DNA of 32,184 nucleotides from Candidatus Pacearchaeota archaeon CG_4_10_14_0_2_um_filter_35_33 (GCA_002792635.1 PFOR01000017.1:1-32184), one strand, 5' to 3'; positions 6,415 to 12,886 are shown, counted from the first letter of the stretch. Made by a program: numbers and translations. The notes: generated by a model not told the origin, from the letters alone.

Positions 6415-8298
6415 ATGAAAAGAGTGATTTTATTGTTGTTAGTGATGGTATTGATTCCTATGGTTTCGGCTGAAATTTCGTTGGAACAGCCAGACAGTTT
6501 GTATAATTTCGGAGATGAGCTGAATATGGATATTATTGTTCGTGCAAGTAGTCCTTCAGAAGGGTTTTTGATTACGAATATATTCTGTGGTAATTCAAGT
6601 TATGAGATTTTTAGGAGCTATTTGAGTTTGGACCCTGAAGAAGAGTTTAACGAGGAAGTCAATTTTGTTTTTGGAAATTCTCTTAACCTATTAGACCAAG
6701 ACGAGTGTTATGTTAAAGCAACTTTTGATTATGAGGAGGTAGAAAGCCAAAGATTTCAGGTTAGTAGAAGAATTGCGATGGGAGTTAGTAGTGCAAAGAG
6801 AATTTTTGAACCTGGCGAAAGAGTCAATCTTGATGGGACTGCCACAAAAATAAATGGAGAGCCTGTTAATGGTATTGTTGATGTTGAAATTTCTCCAACA
6901 AATTTGACACTTCCCTTCATTGTAAGAGATGGAAACTTTGCAGCTAACTTTACCATACCTGAAGATATTTCGGGGGCTTTGCGAATACATTTTTTCAGTT
7001 ATGAAGAAGACAGAAATGGTGTCTTAACAAATAAGGGCACATTTGACTTGGAAGTTTCTGTTAGACAAACTCTCAAATCGATTGAGCTAGAAGTTCAAGA
7101 AGGAGATATAATTCCTGGAAAAGATATTAGTATTAAAGCCAAAATGCTTGACCAAGCTGGATTAGAAATGGTTGGGGATTTATCTCTAAATATAATTGAC
7201 CCTGATAGGAATTCATATTCTCAGAATGTAATAAAGGCTGGGGAAGAATTCATTTTTGAAACAGAGACTGGGTTTCAGCCAGGATATTGGAAAATTGAAG
7301 TTTCTGTAGGGGAAACAGTTACAAATAAATTAATTTATTTAGAAGAGATTAATGATTTAGTTTTTAAACTGGCTAATGGAACATTGTTTGTGACTAATAT
7401 TGGGAATGTAGCCTATTCCGGTCCTATTGAGGTGACTGTTGGTAGTGAAAATATTGTAAAGCAGATTGAAGTTGGACCAGGAGAAACTGCAAGTTATCGG
7501 TTAAGTGCTCCTGATGGTAATTATCAAGTAGAAGTTAAGAAGTCTGGGGAGGAGTTTAGTTTAGGAACCACGCCCCTTACAGGAAGAGTAATAGGAGTTG
7601 GAGGAGGCGGGTTTGATTTTGTTTGGGGAAACAATCTTGCGATATGGATTTTTTTAGTTTTTATGCTGGCTTTAGCAATATTAATGGTCCATTATAGGAA
7701 AGGAATTGCTAAAGAAATGGCGTTGCTTAGAAGGGCAAAGAAAAAGTCTGTTCCTGGGAATAGCCTAGTTTCCTCAGGTCACAAAGTCGAGGCTGGATTC
7801 TTAGTTTTAGATATAGATAATAATAGCGAGATTTTGTCTAACATAATTCAAAGGGCTAAGTCTTACAAAGCAGGTGTTAGCTATGATGGAACGCACAGGA
7901 TTATGCTTTTTGCCCCCCATTTGACAAATGAAAAAGACAATTCTACCTTAACGGTTAAAGTTGCAAAAGAAATTGAAGATATAATTAATATTTATAACAT
8001 GAAACACTCTAATCAGATTAATTATAGCATAGGTGCGGGTCTTGGAGAAATTATTGCCGAGAAGAAAGAAGGGAAACTTAAGTTTGTTTCTGTTGGGAAT
8101 ATAATGAGTTCAACAAAAAGATTAGCAACTGAGGCAAAAAATGAAATTTTAATTTCAGGAAAACTTAAGGAAAAAATTACTGGAACTGAATTTAAGCTTG
8201 GAAAATCCAAAGTTGAAGGCGTATGGAAAGTTGAGGGTGTTAGAAGAGAAAGAGAAACCCATAAAAAGTTCATCAGAGACTTCTTAGATAAAAACTAA
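6415..8298 (+). CDS. Single-pass membrane protein: Ig-like ectodomain plus degenerate class III cyclase-like domain
   Basis: The 627-residue protein begins with a Sec signal peptide ending near A19 (MVSAE). Residues 20-395 are beta-rich and look like three or four Ig/CARDB-type repeats (GDELNMDIIV, GERVNLDGTA, GKDISIKAKM, NGTLFVTNIGNVAYSG). A transmembrane helix spans about 406-425 and is followed by a basic stop-transfer segment. Residues 460-607 resemble a class III nucleotidyl cyclase homology domain: LVLDID at 463-468 matches the first metal-binding strand, and SVGNIMSSTKRLATEAKNEI leads into LIS like the helix holding the transition-state Arg (R569). The usual Asn is Ser565, and the second metal Asp is not evident (DGTHRIMLF instead of GD), so catalysis is doubtful. 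It may be a receptor with a pseudo-cyclase output domain. It converges on the next gene with a 4-nt overlap. Topology is confident; the cyclase relationship is inference. Confidence 0.7.
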   Translation: MKRVILLLLVMVLIPMVSAEISLEQPDSLYNFGDELNMDIIVRASSPSEGFLITNIFCGNSSYEIFRSYLSLDPEEEFNEEVNFVFGNSLNLLDQDECYVKATFDYEEVESQRFQVSRRIAMGVSSAKRIFEPGERVNLDGTATKINGEPVNGIVDVEISPTNLTLPFIVRDGNFAANFTIPEDISGALRIHFFSYEEDRNGVLTNKGTFDLEVSVRQTLKSIELEVQEGDIIPGKDISIKAKMLDQAGLEMVGDLSLNIIDPDRNSYSQNVIKAGEEFIFETETGFQPGYWKIEVSVGETVTNKLIYLEEINDLVFKLANGTLFVTNIGNVAYSGPIEVTVGSENIVKQIEVGPGETASYRLSAPDGNYQVEVKKSGEEFSLGTTPLTGRVIGVGGGGFDFVWGNNLAIWIFLVFMLALAILMVHYRKGIAKEMALLRRAKKKSVPGNSLVSSGHKVEAGFLVLDIDNNSEILSNIIQRAKSYKAGVSYDGTHRIMLFAPHLTNEKDNSTLTVKVAKEIEDIINIYNMKHSNQINYSIGAGLGEIIAEKKEGKLKFVSVGNIMSSTKRLATEAKNEILISGKLKEKITGTEFKLGKSKVEGVWKVEGVRRERETHKKFIRDFLDKN

Positions 8299-8603
8299 CT
8301 TGTCCTTTTTAGCTTTCCTGAATCCAAGTAATAACCATCGTATCCTATTTTGGATTTAAATAAGGATTTTAATTCTTCTATTTTTCTTTTTGGTAACTTT
8401 AGAGATTTTGCTTCATTTAAAAGATGCGCTTTTAGGCAATTTGGTGCAACTCTCTGGCAATCAGGAATCAAATTTCTTTTTATGAAAGAAATCATTCTTT
8501 TTCTTAGCGCCGGATTCCTTAGATTTAAAACGGATTTTATACAGGCTTGCTGGGCTGCACCTGGGGGAATTGATTCTAAATTGGAGGATTGTTTGTTGGC
8601 CAT
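8295..8603 (-). CDS. Hypothetical small basic protein
   Basis: This 102-residue protein has three Cys (QACIKS, PDCQRV, PNCLKAH) and many Lys/Arg. Predicted mostly helical, it has no signal peptide and no family I recognise. It could be a small nucleic-acid-binding or helix-bundle protein. The nearest TATA box on this strand (8701-8708) is too far for a leaderless start at 8603 but correctly spaced for a 15-codon mini-ORF at 8679, so this gene is probably second on a short transcript. It overlaps the convergent membrane-protein gene by 4 nt. The competing plus-strand frame at 8350-8616 has no promoter and less protein-like composition. Confidence 0.55.
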   Translation of the reverse strand: MANKQSSNLESIPPGAAQQACIKSVLNLRNPALRKRMISFIKRNLIPDCQRVAPNCLKAHLLNEAKSLKLPKRKIEELKSLFKSKIGYDGYYLDSGKLKRTS

Positions 8604-8624
8604 CTTGAAAGGGTAGAAAGAAAG

Positions 8625-8657
8625 CCAAGGCTCACTTGATGATAATAAGTGCCTTGG
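8625..8657. other. Inverted repeat between htpX and the 102-residue gene
   Basis: CCAAGGC plus ACTT (with a 2-nt bulge) pairs with AAGTGCCTTGG across a 9-nt loop, giving 11 base pairs. On the minus strand the hairpin covers the end of a mini-ORF and is followed by a pyrimidine-rich stretch (ctttctttct). It could be a transcript-end, processing or attenuation structure. There are no C/D or H/ACA boxes in proper position. Confidence 0.45.
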
Positions 8658-8679
8658 TGAATCTAATGACCATATTCAT
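8632..8679 (-). CDS. Possible 15-codon leader peptide (…KALIIIK)
   Basis: ATG 8679 lies 25 nt downstream of a TATA box (8701-8708), the spacing used by established genes in this window. The frame encodes 15 residues ending in KALIIIK, with the codons for Ala-Leu-Ile-Ile-Ile-Lys and the TGA stop falling in the 8625-8657 hairpin. It precedes the 102-residue gene. It may be a leader peptide, a chance short frame, or a relic. Confidence is low because the length gives no statistical support. Confidence 0.25.
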   Translation of the reverse strand: MNMVIRFTKALIIIK

Positions 8680-8700
8680 GTCTTTCATAGGGCAGTGATG

Positions 8701-8708
8701 TTTATAAG
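8701..8708 (-). promoter_or_regulatory. TATA box after the htpX stop codon
   Basis: A cttataaa element lies on the minus strand immediately after the htpX stop. It is 25 nt from the ATG of the 15-codon mini-ORF. Confidence 0.4.
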
Positions 8709-8711
8709 TTT

Positions 8712-9611
8712 TTACATCCTCCCTAGTCTGCTTATTCTAGAATCTATCGGGGGATGTGTGGCAAATAAGCCGGATATTTTACGTTTAAATGGATCTGATA
8801 TGAACAATGGAGCAACGGCTTTTGGTGTTTTATGCATTTCTTCTTTTGTTGTGTGTTCATCCTTAATCTTTTGTAGGGCTTTTTTTAATCCGGGGGGATA
8901 GCGGGTGAATTTAACTGCGGTTGAATCTGCTAAGTACTCTCTTTTTCTTGAAATAGAAAGCGATACCAGTTGCGTAACAATTGGGGCTAAAATGGCAAAG
9001 AGAATTCCTATTAATAAAAGAATTGCTCCTGCTTTGTTATCTTTATCTCTCGTGCTTGAGAACCATAAACTTCTTAGGAAAATTTGGGCTATTATAGAAA
9101 TCATCCCAATCATCACTGCTGTTAATGTCATATATCTTATATCGAAGTTTGCTATATGGGACATCTCATGGGCAATCACCCCTTCTAGCTCTTGTTTATC
9201 TAATTTTTCTAGACAACCAGAAGTTACACAAATGACTGCATGTTCTGGGCTCCTGCCAGACGCAAATGCATTTATCTGTTTTGATTCCATCACATATAGT
9301 TTGGGCATTGGCAAACCTGATGCGAGAGACATTCCTTCTGCTGCGTGATAAAATTTTCTGTGTTGTGTTCTTGAAGCAGGCTTTGCCTTTACAGATGCCA
9401 AGGCAATCTTATCTGAATTGTAATAGCTTATTAAGATATATGAAATTGAAAAAACAATTGAAATTATCATTATTATGAAAAAGAATCCAGGGTCTAAGAT
9501 GATTGAGATTATGTATCCAAGAATTAGGAAGAATATGAAAATGACTATGATTAAGGCAAGTGACTTTATTTTGTTGTTTCTGATTTGGTCGTGGAATGAT
9601 AGCCTGTCCAT
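8712..9611 (-). CDS. htpX: HtpX-type membrane zinc metalloprotease (M48)
   Basis: The 299-residue integral membrane protease is of the M48B HtpX family, which degrades misfolded membrane proteins. Two transmembrane helices are at about 17-38 and 43-62. The zinc-binding HEMSH is at 148-152 and the third ligand is E225 in SRKREYLADSTAV. Two further helices (about 161-180 and 195-220) lie between them, as in the family. The N-terminal cytoplasmic stretch and the C-terminal ATHPPIDSRISRL motif are typical. Length is standard. A TATA box 26 nt upstream supports the start. The usual partner gene lemA lies 1 kb away on the same strand, separated by a small methyltransferase operon and a plus-strand gene. 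Confidence 0.93.
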   Translation of the reverse strand: MDRLSFHDQIRNNKIKSLALIIVIFIFFLILGYIISIILDPGFFFIIMIISIVFSISYILISYYNSDKIALASVKAKPASRTQHRKFYHAAEGMSLASGLPMPKLYVMESKQINAFASGRSPEHAVICVTSGCLEKLDKQELEGVIAHEMSHIANFDIRYMTLTAVMIGMISIIAQIFLRSLWFSSTRDKDNKAGAILLLIGILFAILAPIVTQLVSLSISRKREYLADSTAVKFTRYPPGLKKALQKIKDEHTTKEEMHKTPKAVAPLFISDPFKRKISGLFATHPPIDSRISRLGRM

Positions 9612-9633
9612 GTTTAATAGAAGTCTGAGGCAT

Positions 9634-9641
9634 ATTTAAAA
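9634..9641 (-). promoter_or_regulatory. TATA box of htpX
   Basis: An atttaaaa stretch (minus-strand TTTTAAAT) is centred 26 nt before the htpX ATG. It is back to back with the 9657 promoter. Confidence 0.5.
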
Positions 9642-9656
9642 CTTGTCTGGGAAAGT

Positions 9657-9664
9657 TTTATAAA
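9657..9664 (+). promoter_or_regulatory. TATA box upstream of the 9686 mini-ORF
   Basis: A tttataaa element is centred 25 nt before ATG 9686. No TATA box is seen at the equivalent place for ATG 9787, so this promoter probably serves both frames. Confidence 0.55.
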
Positions 9665-9685
9665 AGATTCCTTCCTTTTGTTCCT

Positions 9686-9778
9686 ATGAATCAGAGGGGG
9701 TTGTCGAGAAAGGCGATCATTGTTACAATCAAAAAGTTCTTGTATTTTACCCCGCACTTTAGTGTGAGGTTTGTTTGA
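9686..9778 (+). CDS. Short 30-residue ORF starting MNQRGLS
   Basis: The ATG has the exact TATA spacing of the leaderless genes in this window. The first seven residues, MNQRGLS, resemble the start of a class III signal peptide (compare RGLSG at base 1), but a normal hydrophobic helix does not follow: the sequence continues RKAIIVTIKKFLYF and stops at TGA 9776-9778. It ends 8 nt before the next start. It may be a leader peptide, a real mini-protein with an amphipathic helix, or the relic of a pilin-like gene. Confidence 0.35.
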   Translation: MNQRGLSRKAIIVTIKKFLYFTPHFSVRFV

Positions 9779-9786
9779 ACTTTTGA

Positions 9787-9978
9787 ATGCTCAAGGTTGC
9801 ATTAATATTGATAGGCTTGTATTTTATTTCTCAGGGTGGTACTGGTGGAACTGGTACTGGTGGAAATGAGCAAGAGTCAGGAAATTTGGATACTGATTTA
9901 AATGATGCATTGGATGAAACAGGGAATCTAGATAGTGAATTAGGCCTGGATGAAGATTTTGATTTTAGTGTTGAGTAA
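9787..9978 (+). CDS. Small acidic protein with N-terminal membrane segment
   Basis: The 63-residue frame has a hydrophobic N-terminal helix (residues 2-16), a Gly/Thr-rich linker (QGGTGGTGTGGN) and a strongly acidic tail. The tail contains two imperfect repeats beginning GNLDTDLNDALDET and GNLDSELGLDEDFD. It is probably anchored in or exported across the membrane. The ATG directly follows an in-frame TGA, so it is the first possible start. It has no TATA box of its own and is likely co-transcribed with the 30-residue frame at 9686. Its stop codon TAA abuts the stop of the opposite-strand gene at 9979. No family is recognised. Acidic repeats of this kind could bind calcium, which is speculative. 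Confidence 0.5.
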   Translation: MLKVALILIGLYFISQGGTGGTGTGGNEQESGNLDTDLNDALDETGNLDSELGLDEDFDFSVE

Positions 9979-10113
9979 TTATTCCTTCAACAATTTCCAA
10001 TTGTAGAACATTATTGCTACTGCTGGAATAATAAAGAGCCAATCTATTGTAAATGTCAATATTATGCAGATTAAAGCGATTATGGATAGGAGAACGACTT
10101 TTGAATTTTTCAT
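9979..10113 (-). CDS. Small two-helix membrane protein (44 residues)
   Basis: A 44-residue frame beginning MKNSKVVLLS carries two hydrophobic segments (about 6-23 and 25-37) separated by the short TIDWLF turn, and ends WKLLKE. The start ATG lies one nucleotide after the TAA of the upstream methyltransferase gene, a spacing typical of translational coupling. It is the third gene of a lemA-methyltransferase-membrane protein operon. The coding pattern (conservative hydrophobic runs, charged ends) makes it more than a chance frame. No family is assigned. It may accompany LemA in the membrane. Confidence 0.6.
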   Translation of the reverse strand: MKNSKVVLLSIIALICIILTFTIDWLFIIPAVAIMFYNWKLLKE

Positions 10114-10114
10114 C

Positions 10115-10681
10115 TTAGTTTTTTGGGTTTTTTTGACATACGTAAATGCGCAAGGGAGGGATGTTTAATAGTGTTTTTGATTCTTGTATAGAAGAAAATT
10201 TAGTTGATAATAAAGATTTCAGTTTTGGAGAGAATTGGTAAGCGATGAACTTCCCCTCTCTTGTTAATGACTTTTCCGTTTGTTCTAAAATTTTTTCAGC
10301 CTTTGCCTCAGGTAAAAAAGAAAAAGGGATTCCCGAAAGAATTATGTTAAATTCTTCTCTTAAATTTAAGCCCCTTAATATTTGGGGTAGATTCAACACA
10401 TCCCCCTTAATTAATTTTAACCTTCCATCTTCTACATTTGAAAGATGGTTATACAGTCTTTGATTTCTCTCTATTGCTAAGATTTTAGATTCTGGGGATA
10501 TTTTTTTCAGTAATGGAATAGTTAGTGCTCCAGTTCCCGGTCCATATTCAAGAATATTGAGGTCTTTTGTGGGATCAATTGTGTTAATTATCTTCTTGGT
10601 TGCTGTCTTTGAAGTCGGAGAAATTGTTGCTACCTTGCTGTCCTGAATGCTTGATTTAATAAGTAAAGGAGAAATCCTCAT
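10115..10681 (-). CDS. SAM-dependent methyltransferase, phospholipid N-methyltransferase-like
   Basis: The 188-residue Rossmann-fold methyltransferase has the SAM-binding motif I LEYGPGTGALT (about 44-54), the acidic motif II in ILAIERN (about 66-72) and GDVLNLP (about 93-99). The segment NIILSGIPFSFLP followed by a helix and GKFIAYQFSP is the pattern of the PmtA/COG3963 phospholipid N-methyltransferase and KsgA-related group. The N-terminal ISPTSKTATKKI also fits, being the helix before motif I. The substrate could be a lipid head group or an RNA base; sequence alone does not settle it. The gene starts one nucleotide after lemA ends and ends one nucleotide before the 44-residue membrane gene, so the three form an operon. 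A lipid substrate would suit membrane-protein neighbours. Confidence 0.7.
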   Translation of the reverse strand: MRISPLLIKSSIQDSKVATISPTSKTATKKIINTIDPTKDLNILEYGPGTGALTIPLLKKISPESKILAIERNQRLYNHLSNVEDGRLKLIKGDVLNLPQILRGLNLREEFNIILSGIPFSFLPEAKAEKILEQTEKSLTREGKFIAYQFSPKLKSLLSTKFSSIQESKTLLNIPPLRIYVCQKNPKN

Positions 10682-10682
10682 T

Positions 10683-11243
10683 TTAGAACTCTACCTTGGG
10701 AACTGCTTTTGTTTCTTGAGGAATTTCCAGGTACGGCTTAGGTTTCTTTCCATAAAGAGAAGCAAATACCACTCCAGGAAATACCTTTGTGGCATTGTTG
10801 TAAGATAGTATAGAATCGTTATAAAACTGTCTTGAATATGCTATTTTGTCTTCTATTGCTGCTAATTCTTGTTGTAAATGCAGGAAGTTCTGGTTAGCCT
10901 TCAAGTCCGGATATCCTTCGGCAACTGCAAATATAGACTTCAATGCGCTTTGGAGCTCTGCTCCCGCCTTTGCTCTTTTTTCAAATGTTTTTGCAGACAA
11001 TAGGGCTTTTCTAGCTTCTGTTACTTCTTTCATTATGCCCTTTTCGTGCTTGGCATATCCCTTTACGGTATTGATTAGGTTTGGAACTAGGTCTGCTCTT
11101 TTTCTTAGCTGGACATCTATCTGAGATAAAGAATTATCAATCCTATTTCCAAGGACTATGAACCTATTGAAGTAATAAATTAGTAGTATTACTAAAAGTG
11201 ATATAACAATGATGATTATCCAGATTAATGCTGATAGGGCCAT
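10683..11243 (-). CDS. lemA: LemA family membrane protein
   Basis: The 186-residue protein has one N-terminal transmembrane helix (about 6-26, ALIWIIIIVISLLVILLIYY) and the LemA helical bundle. Signature segments are visible: DVQLRKRADLVPNLINTVKGY, EVTEARKALLSA and YPDLKANQNFLHLQQELAAIEDKIAYSRQFYN, with FPGVVFASLYG near the end. The role of LemA is not well defined; it commonly sits next to htpX, found here 1 kb away, suggesting membrane proteostasis. I start at ATG 11243, not GTG 11246, because the TATA box is centred 26 nt upstream of that ATG. It is the first gene of a three-gene operon. Confidence 0.92.
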   Translation of the reverse strand: MALSALIWIIIIVISLLVILLIYYFNRFIVLGNRIDNSLSQIDVQLRKRADLVPNLINTVKGYAKHEKGIMKEVTEARKALLSAKTFEKRAKAGAELQSALKSIFAVAEGYPDLKANQNFLHLQQELAAIEDKIAYSRQFYNDSILSYNNATKVFPGVVFASLYGKKPKPYLEIPQETKAVPKVEF

Positions 11244-11264
11244 CACTAGATTAAATATTTATGA

Positions 11265-11272
11265 TATTTAAA
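11265..11272 (-). promoter_or_regulatory. TATA box of the lemA operon
   Basis: A tatttaaa stretch (minus-strand TTTAAATA) is centred 26 nt before ATG 11243. It is divergent with the 11285 promoter. Confidence 0.5.
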
Positions 11273-11284
11273 GTTATGGAAAGG

Positions 11285-11293
11285 GTTAAAAAT
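11285..11293 (+). promoter_or_regulatory. TATA box of the membrane thioredoxin-like gene
   Basis: A gttaaaaat element is centred about 25 nt before ATG 11314. Confidence 0.45.
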
Positions 11294-11313
11294 TTGTTTT
11301 TCCTGGGAATATA

Positions 11314-11703
11314 ATGAAAGCGAGGACTAGAACAATTATGACGTTTGCGATTCTAGTTGTTTTGCTATTCGGGTTGTATTTTTTTAGTGACTGGTTCTCT
11401 AAAACCGTCGGTTATGTTGCCGGGGAAGAGCAAAAAATAAGGTTAATGCAGTGTTTAAATGAGAAGCAGGTTGTGCTTTATGTAGTAGATGATTGTTATT
11501 ATTGTGACCGACAAAGAGGGTTAATTGGTGAAACAGCAATGGGTTATTTTGACGCACTTCTAAATTGTGATTCTGGAGAGTCCGTTGCTTGTGAAAATTT
11601 AGCAAGTTTCCCTGCGTGGAAGATTAACGGAGAAATCCGTTATGGAGTTCTTGAAATAAGTGAATTGTCTGAAATTTCTAGATGCAATTTAGAAGTTAAA
11701 TAA
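11314..11703 (+). CDS. Membrane-anchored thioredoxin-like protein (CYYC)
   Basis: The 129-residue protein has an N-terminal transmembrane anchor (about 8-24) with the rest outside. The redox motif C61-Y-Y-C64 sits after a beta strand (QVVLYVVDDCYYCDRQ), and further cysteines at C47, in NCDSGESVAC and near the C terminus could form structural disulfides. FPAWKINGEIRYGVLEISEL is the cis-Pro strand and following hairpin of a thioredoxin fold. The arrangement resembles the thioredoxin-like domains linked to VKOR, whose CxxC oxidises or isomerises disulfides in exported proteins. No VKOR/DsbB partner is in the window. It may serve the Cys-containing exported proteins encoded nearby, which is inference. 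Confidence 0.7.
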   Translation: MKARTRTIMTFAILVVLLFGLYFFSDWFSKTVGYVAGEEQKIRLMQCLNEKQVVLYVVDDCYYCDRQRGLIGETAMGYFDALLNCDSGESVACENLASFPAWKINGEIRYGVLEISELSEISRCNLEVK

Positions 11704-11705
11704 AG

Positions 11706-11713
11706 ATTTATTA
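11706..11713 (+). promoter_or_regulatory. TATA-like box of the broken wHTH gene
   Basis: atttatta is centred about 27 nt before ATG 11736, in the short gap after the thioredoxin-like gene. Confidence 0.35.
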
Positions 11714-11735
11714 ATGCTTTTTTCTAGGTAGTTTA

Positions 11736-12373
11736 ATGAGGTTTCCGAGATTTTTTGTTATTATTCTGATACTGATTTTTGCAGCTAGGACGGTTGATGC
11801 CGCAACAATAGCCGAGGGAATTTATGGGGCTGATTTGCAACTCGTCGAAGATTCATTGGTAAAACTCCTGAATGATGATGGGAGTGTTATAGAATCTAAG
11901 TTATCTGAAGATGGCCTATATTATTTTGAAACAGAACCTGGCACTTATTTCATCAGGGCAGAGATTTGGAGGTAAAATAGAATTTGTGGGGATGAAGAAG
12001 TTGAGCTGATAAATGGAGCTAATGTTGATTTGGTGGTCTTTCCTTATTCAGATAAAATAATTGATGACTTTAATCCGGGATTCGAATTTGGGAATGATGA
12101 AAGTTATTGGTTTTTATGGATTGTTTTGATTATTGTCATTTTGATTGTCTCATATTATCTTTACAAAAAGGGCGTATTAAAGAAACCGGGGGAAGAAGAC
12201 TTGGGTGACGATTTGAAAAAGATGATTGAAATTATTGAAAAAAGGGTGGGAGAATTAATCAGTTAGAGTTGAGAAAAGAATTACCTTATTCGGAAGCAAA
12301 GGTTAGTTTAATGATAACTGATTTGGAGAATAGAAATTTAATAAGAAGAATAAAGGAAGAGGTAATGTTCTGA
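11736..12373 (+). pseudogene. Broken membrane-anchored winged-helix regulator
   Basis: Three segments of one protein are visible. Codons from 11736 give a signal peptide (MRFPRFFVIILILIFAARTVDA) and a beta domain ending in a TAA at 11973-11975. The same frame reopens (CGDEEVELINGANVDLVVFP) through a transmembrane helix (WFLWIVLIIVILIVSYYLY) to TAG 12264-12266. A -1 shift at the A6 run at 12238-12243 restores KKGGRINQLELRKELPYSEA and the rest of a winged-helix domain (KVSLMITDLENRNLIRRIKE) ending at TGA 12371-12373. The region around the first stop also reads GGKIEFVG in another frame, so two compensating indels are likely there. The intact form would be an exported sensor domain, a helix and a cytoplasmic DNA-binding domain. 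At least two lesions argue for a pseudogene; homopolymer assembly errors are the main alternative. Confidence 0.7.
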
Positions 12374-12384
12374 TTCTGCAATAG

Positions 12385-12392
12385 TTTTAAAA
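12385..12392 (+). promoter_or_regulatory. TATA box of the 25-residue basic ORF
   Basis: ttttaaaa is centred about 42 nt before ATG 12430. That predicts a ~16-nt leader carrying the AAGGAGG at 12419-12425. Confidence 0.45.
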
Positions 12393-12429
12393 GACTGTTT
12401 TTTCTGGACTGAATAAAGAAGGAGGAAAA

Positions 12430-12507
12430 ATGAGAAAGATAGTAAGAAAGATGCGAAGAGAAAGAAAGTTGCGGTTAAAGAACAATAAAAAGAGAAAGAA
12501 GAAGTAA
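12430..12507 (+). CDS. 25-residue very basic protein, possible ribosomal protein eL41
   Basis: The frame encodes exactly 25 residues, 16 of them Lys or Arg (starting MRKIVRKMRRERKL and ending KRKKK). It has a strong Shine-Dalgarno sequence (AAGGAGG, 5 nt spacing) and its own TATA box. Eukaryotic eL41 is also 25 residues, nearly all Arg/Lys, begins MR and forms a single helix at the subunit interface. Archaeal versions exist but are often missed because they are so short. Similarity in such a biased composition is weak evidence, so eL41 is a candidate call. Alternatives are another tiny RNA-binding peptide or a chance frame, though the ribosome binding site argues against chance. Its TAA abuts the stop of the convergent gene. 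Confidence 0.5.
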   Translation: MRKIVRKMRRERKLRLKNNKKRKKK

Positions 12508-12789
12508 CTATTTTGTATTTTCAGCCCAGTCTTCCGGGGGTTCCTGATGCGTGTCTGGTGTTGATGCGTCAACTAACTCCAACTGGTCTTCATCAACCAT
12601 AACATATGCAATCGTTTTTCCCAATTCAATTATTTCAACATGATATTGGCCGTTCGGTAATATGACATTTATTTTTCCAGTCATTCCTTTTTTAATTTGT
12701 TTTGGAGGTTCGAGATAAGGTTCAACGAATTCCTGGTCTGGATCAATTAGAAGTTTAACTGTTTGGTGTCTTTTGAATTTAGTTTGCAT
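12508..12789 (-). CDS. Small DUF4926-like protein
   Basis: The 93-residue soluble protein has an SH3-like beta pattern: HQTVKLLIDPDQEFVEPYL, then KKGMTGKINVILPNGQYHVE, then GKTIAYVMVDEDQLELVD. The order resembles DUF4926, where a 'Gx.G.VV...G.yxVEF' strand set is followed by 'L.V'. The C-terminal 18 residues are hydrophilic and probably disordered (STPDTHQEPPEDWAENTK). No catalytic residues are evident. DUF4926-type proteins often sit near toxin-antitoxin or nuclease genes, but no such neighbour is adjacent here. A TATA box is centred 26 nt before the ATG. The match is by pattern only. Confidence 0.6.
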   Translation of the reverse strand: MQTKFKRHQTVKLLIDPDQEFVEPYLEPPKQIKKGMTGKINVILPNGQYHVEIIELGKTIAYVMVDEDQLELVDASTPDTHQEPPEDWAENTK

Positions 12790-12810
12790 GTTTATTTGAG
12801 AAAAGAGAAG

Positions 12811-12818
12811 TATATAAT
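12811..12818 (-). promoter_or_regulatory. TATA box of the DUF4926-like gene
   Basis: tatataat (minus-strand ATTATATA) is centred 26 nt before the ATG at 12789. Confidence 0.5.
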
Positions 12819-12886
12819 TATTTTGATATGATGCAGGTATAGATGTTTAAATATGAGAATGACAAATAGGAAGTATGACAGACACG

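Noticed and set aside
8350-8616. Plus-strand 88-residue ORF
   Set aside because: It is the antisense shadow of the minus-strand 102-residue gene, with no promoter or ribosome site and a phenylalanine-heavy composition.
8625-8700. C/D box small RNA
   Set aside because: A UGAUGA string lies in the loop, but there is no D box (CUGA) at a suitable distance and the RUGAUGA purine is missing.
12238-12243. Programmed -1 frameshift as the sole explanation
   Set aside because: The gene also has an in-frame stop upstream, and the A run is not in the canonical X-XXY-YYZ phase.
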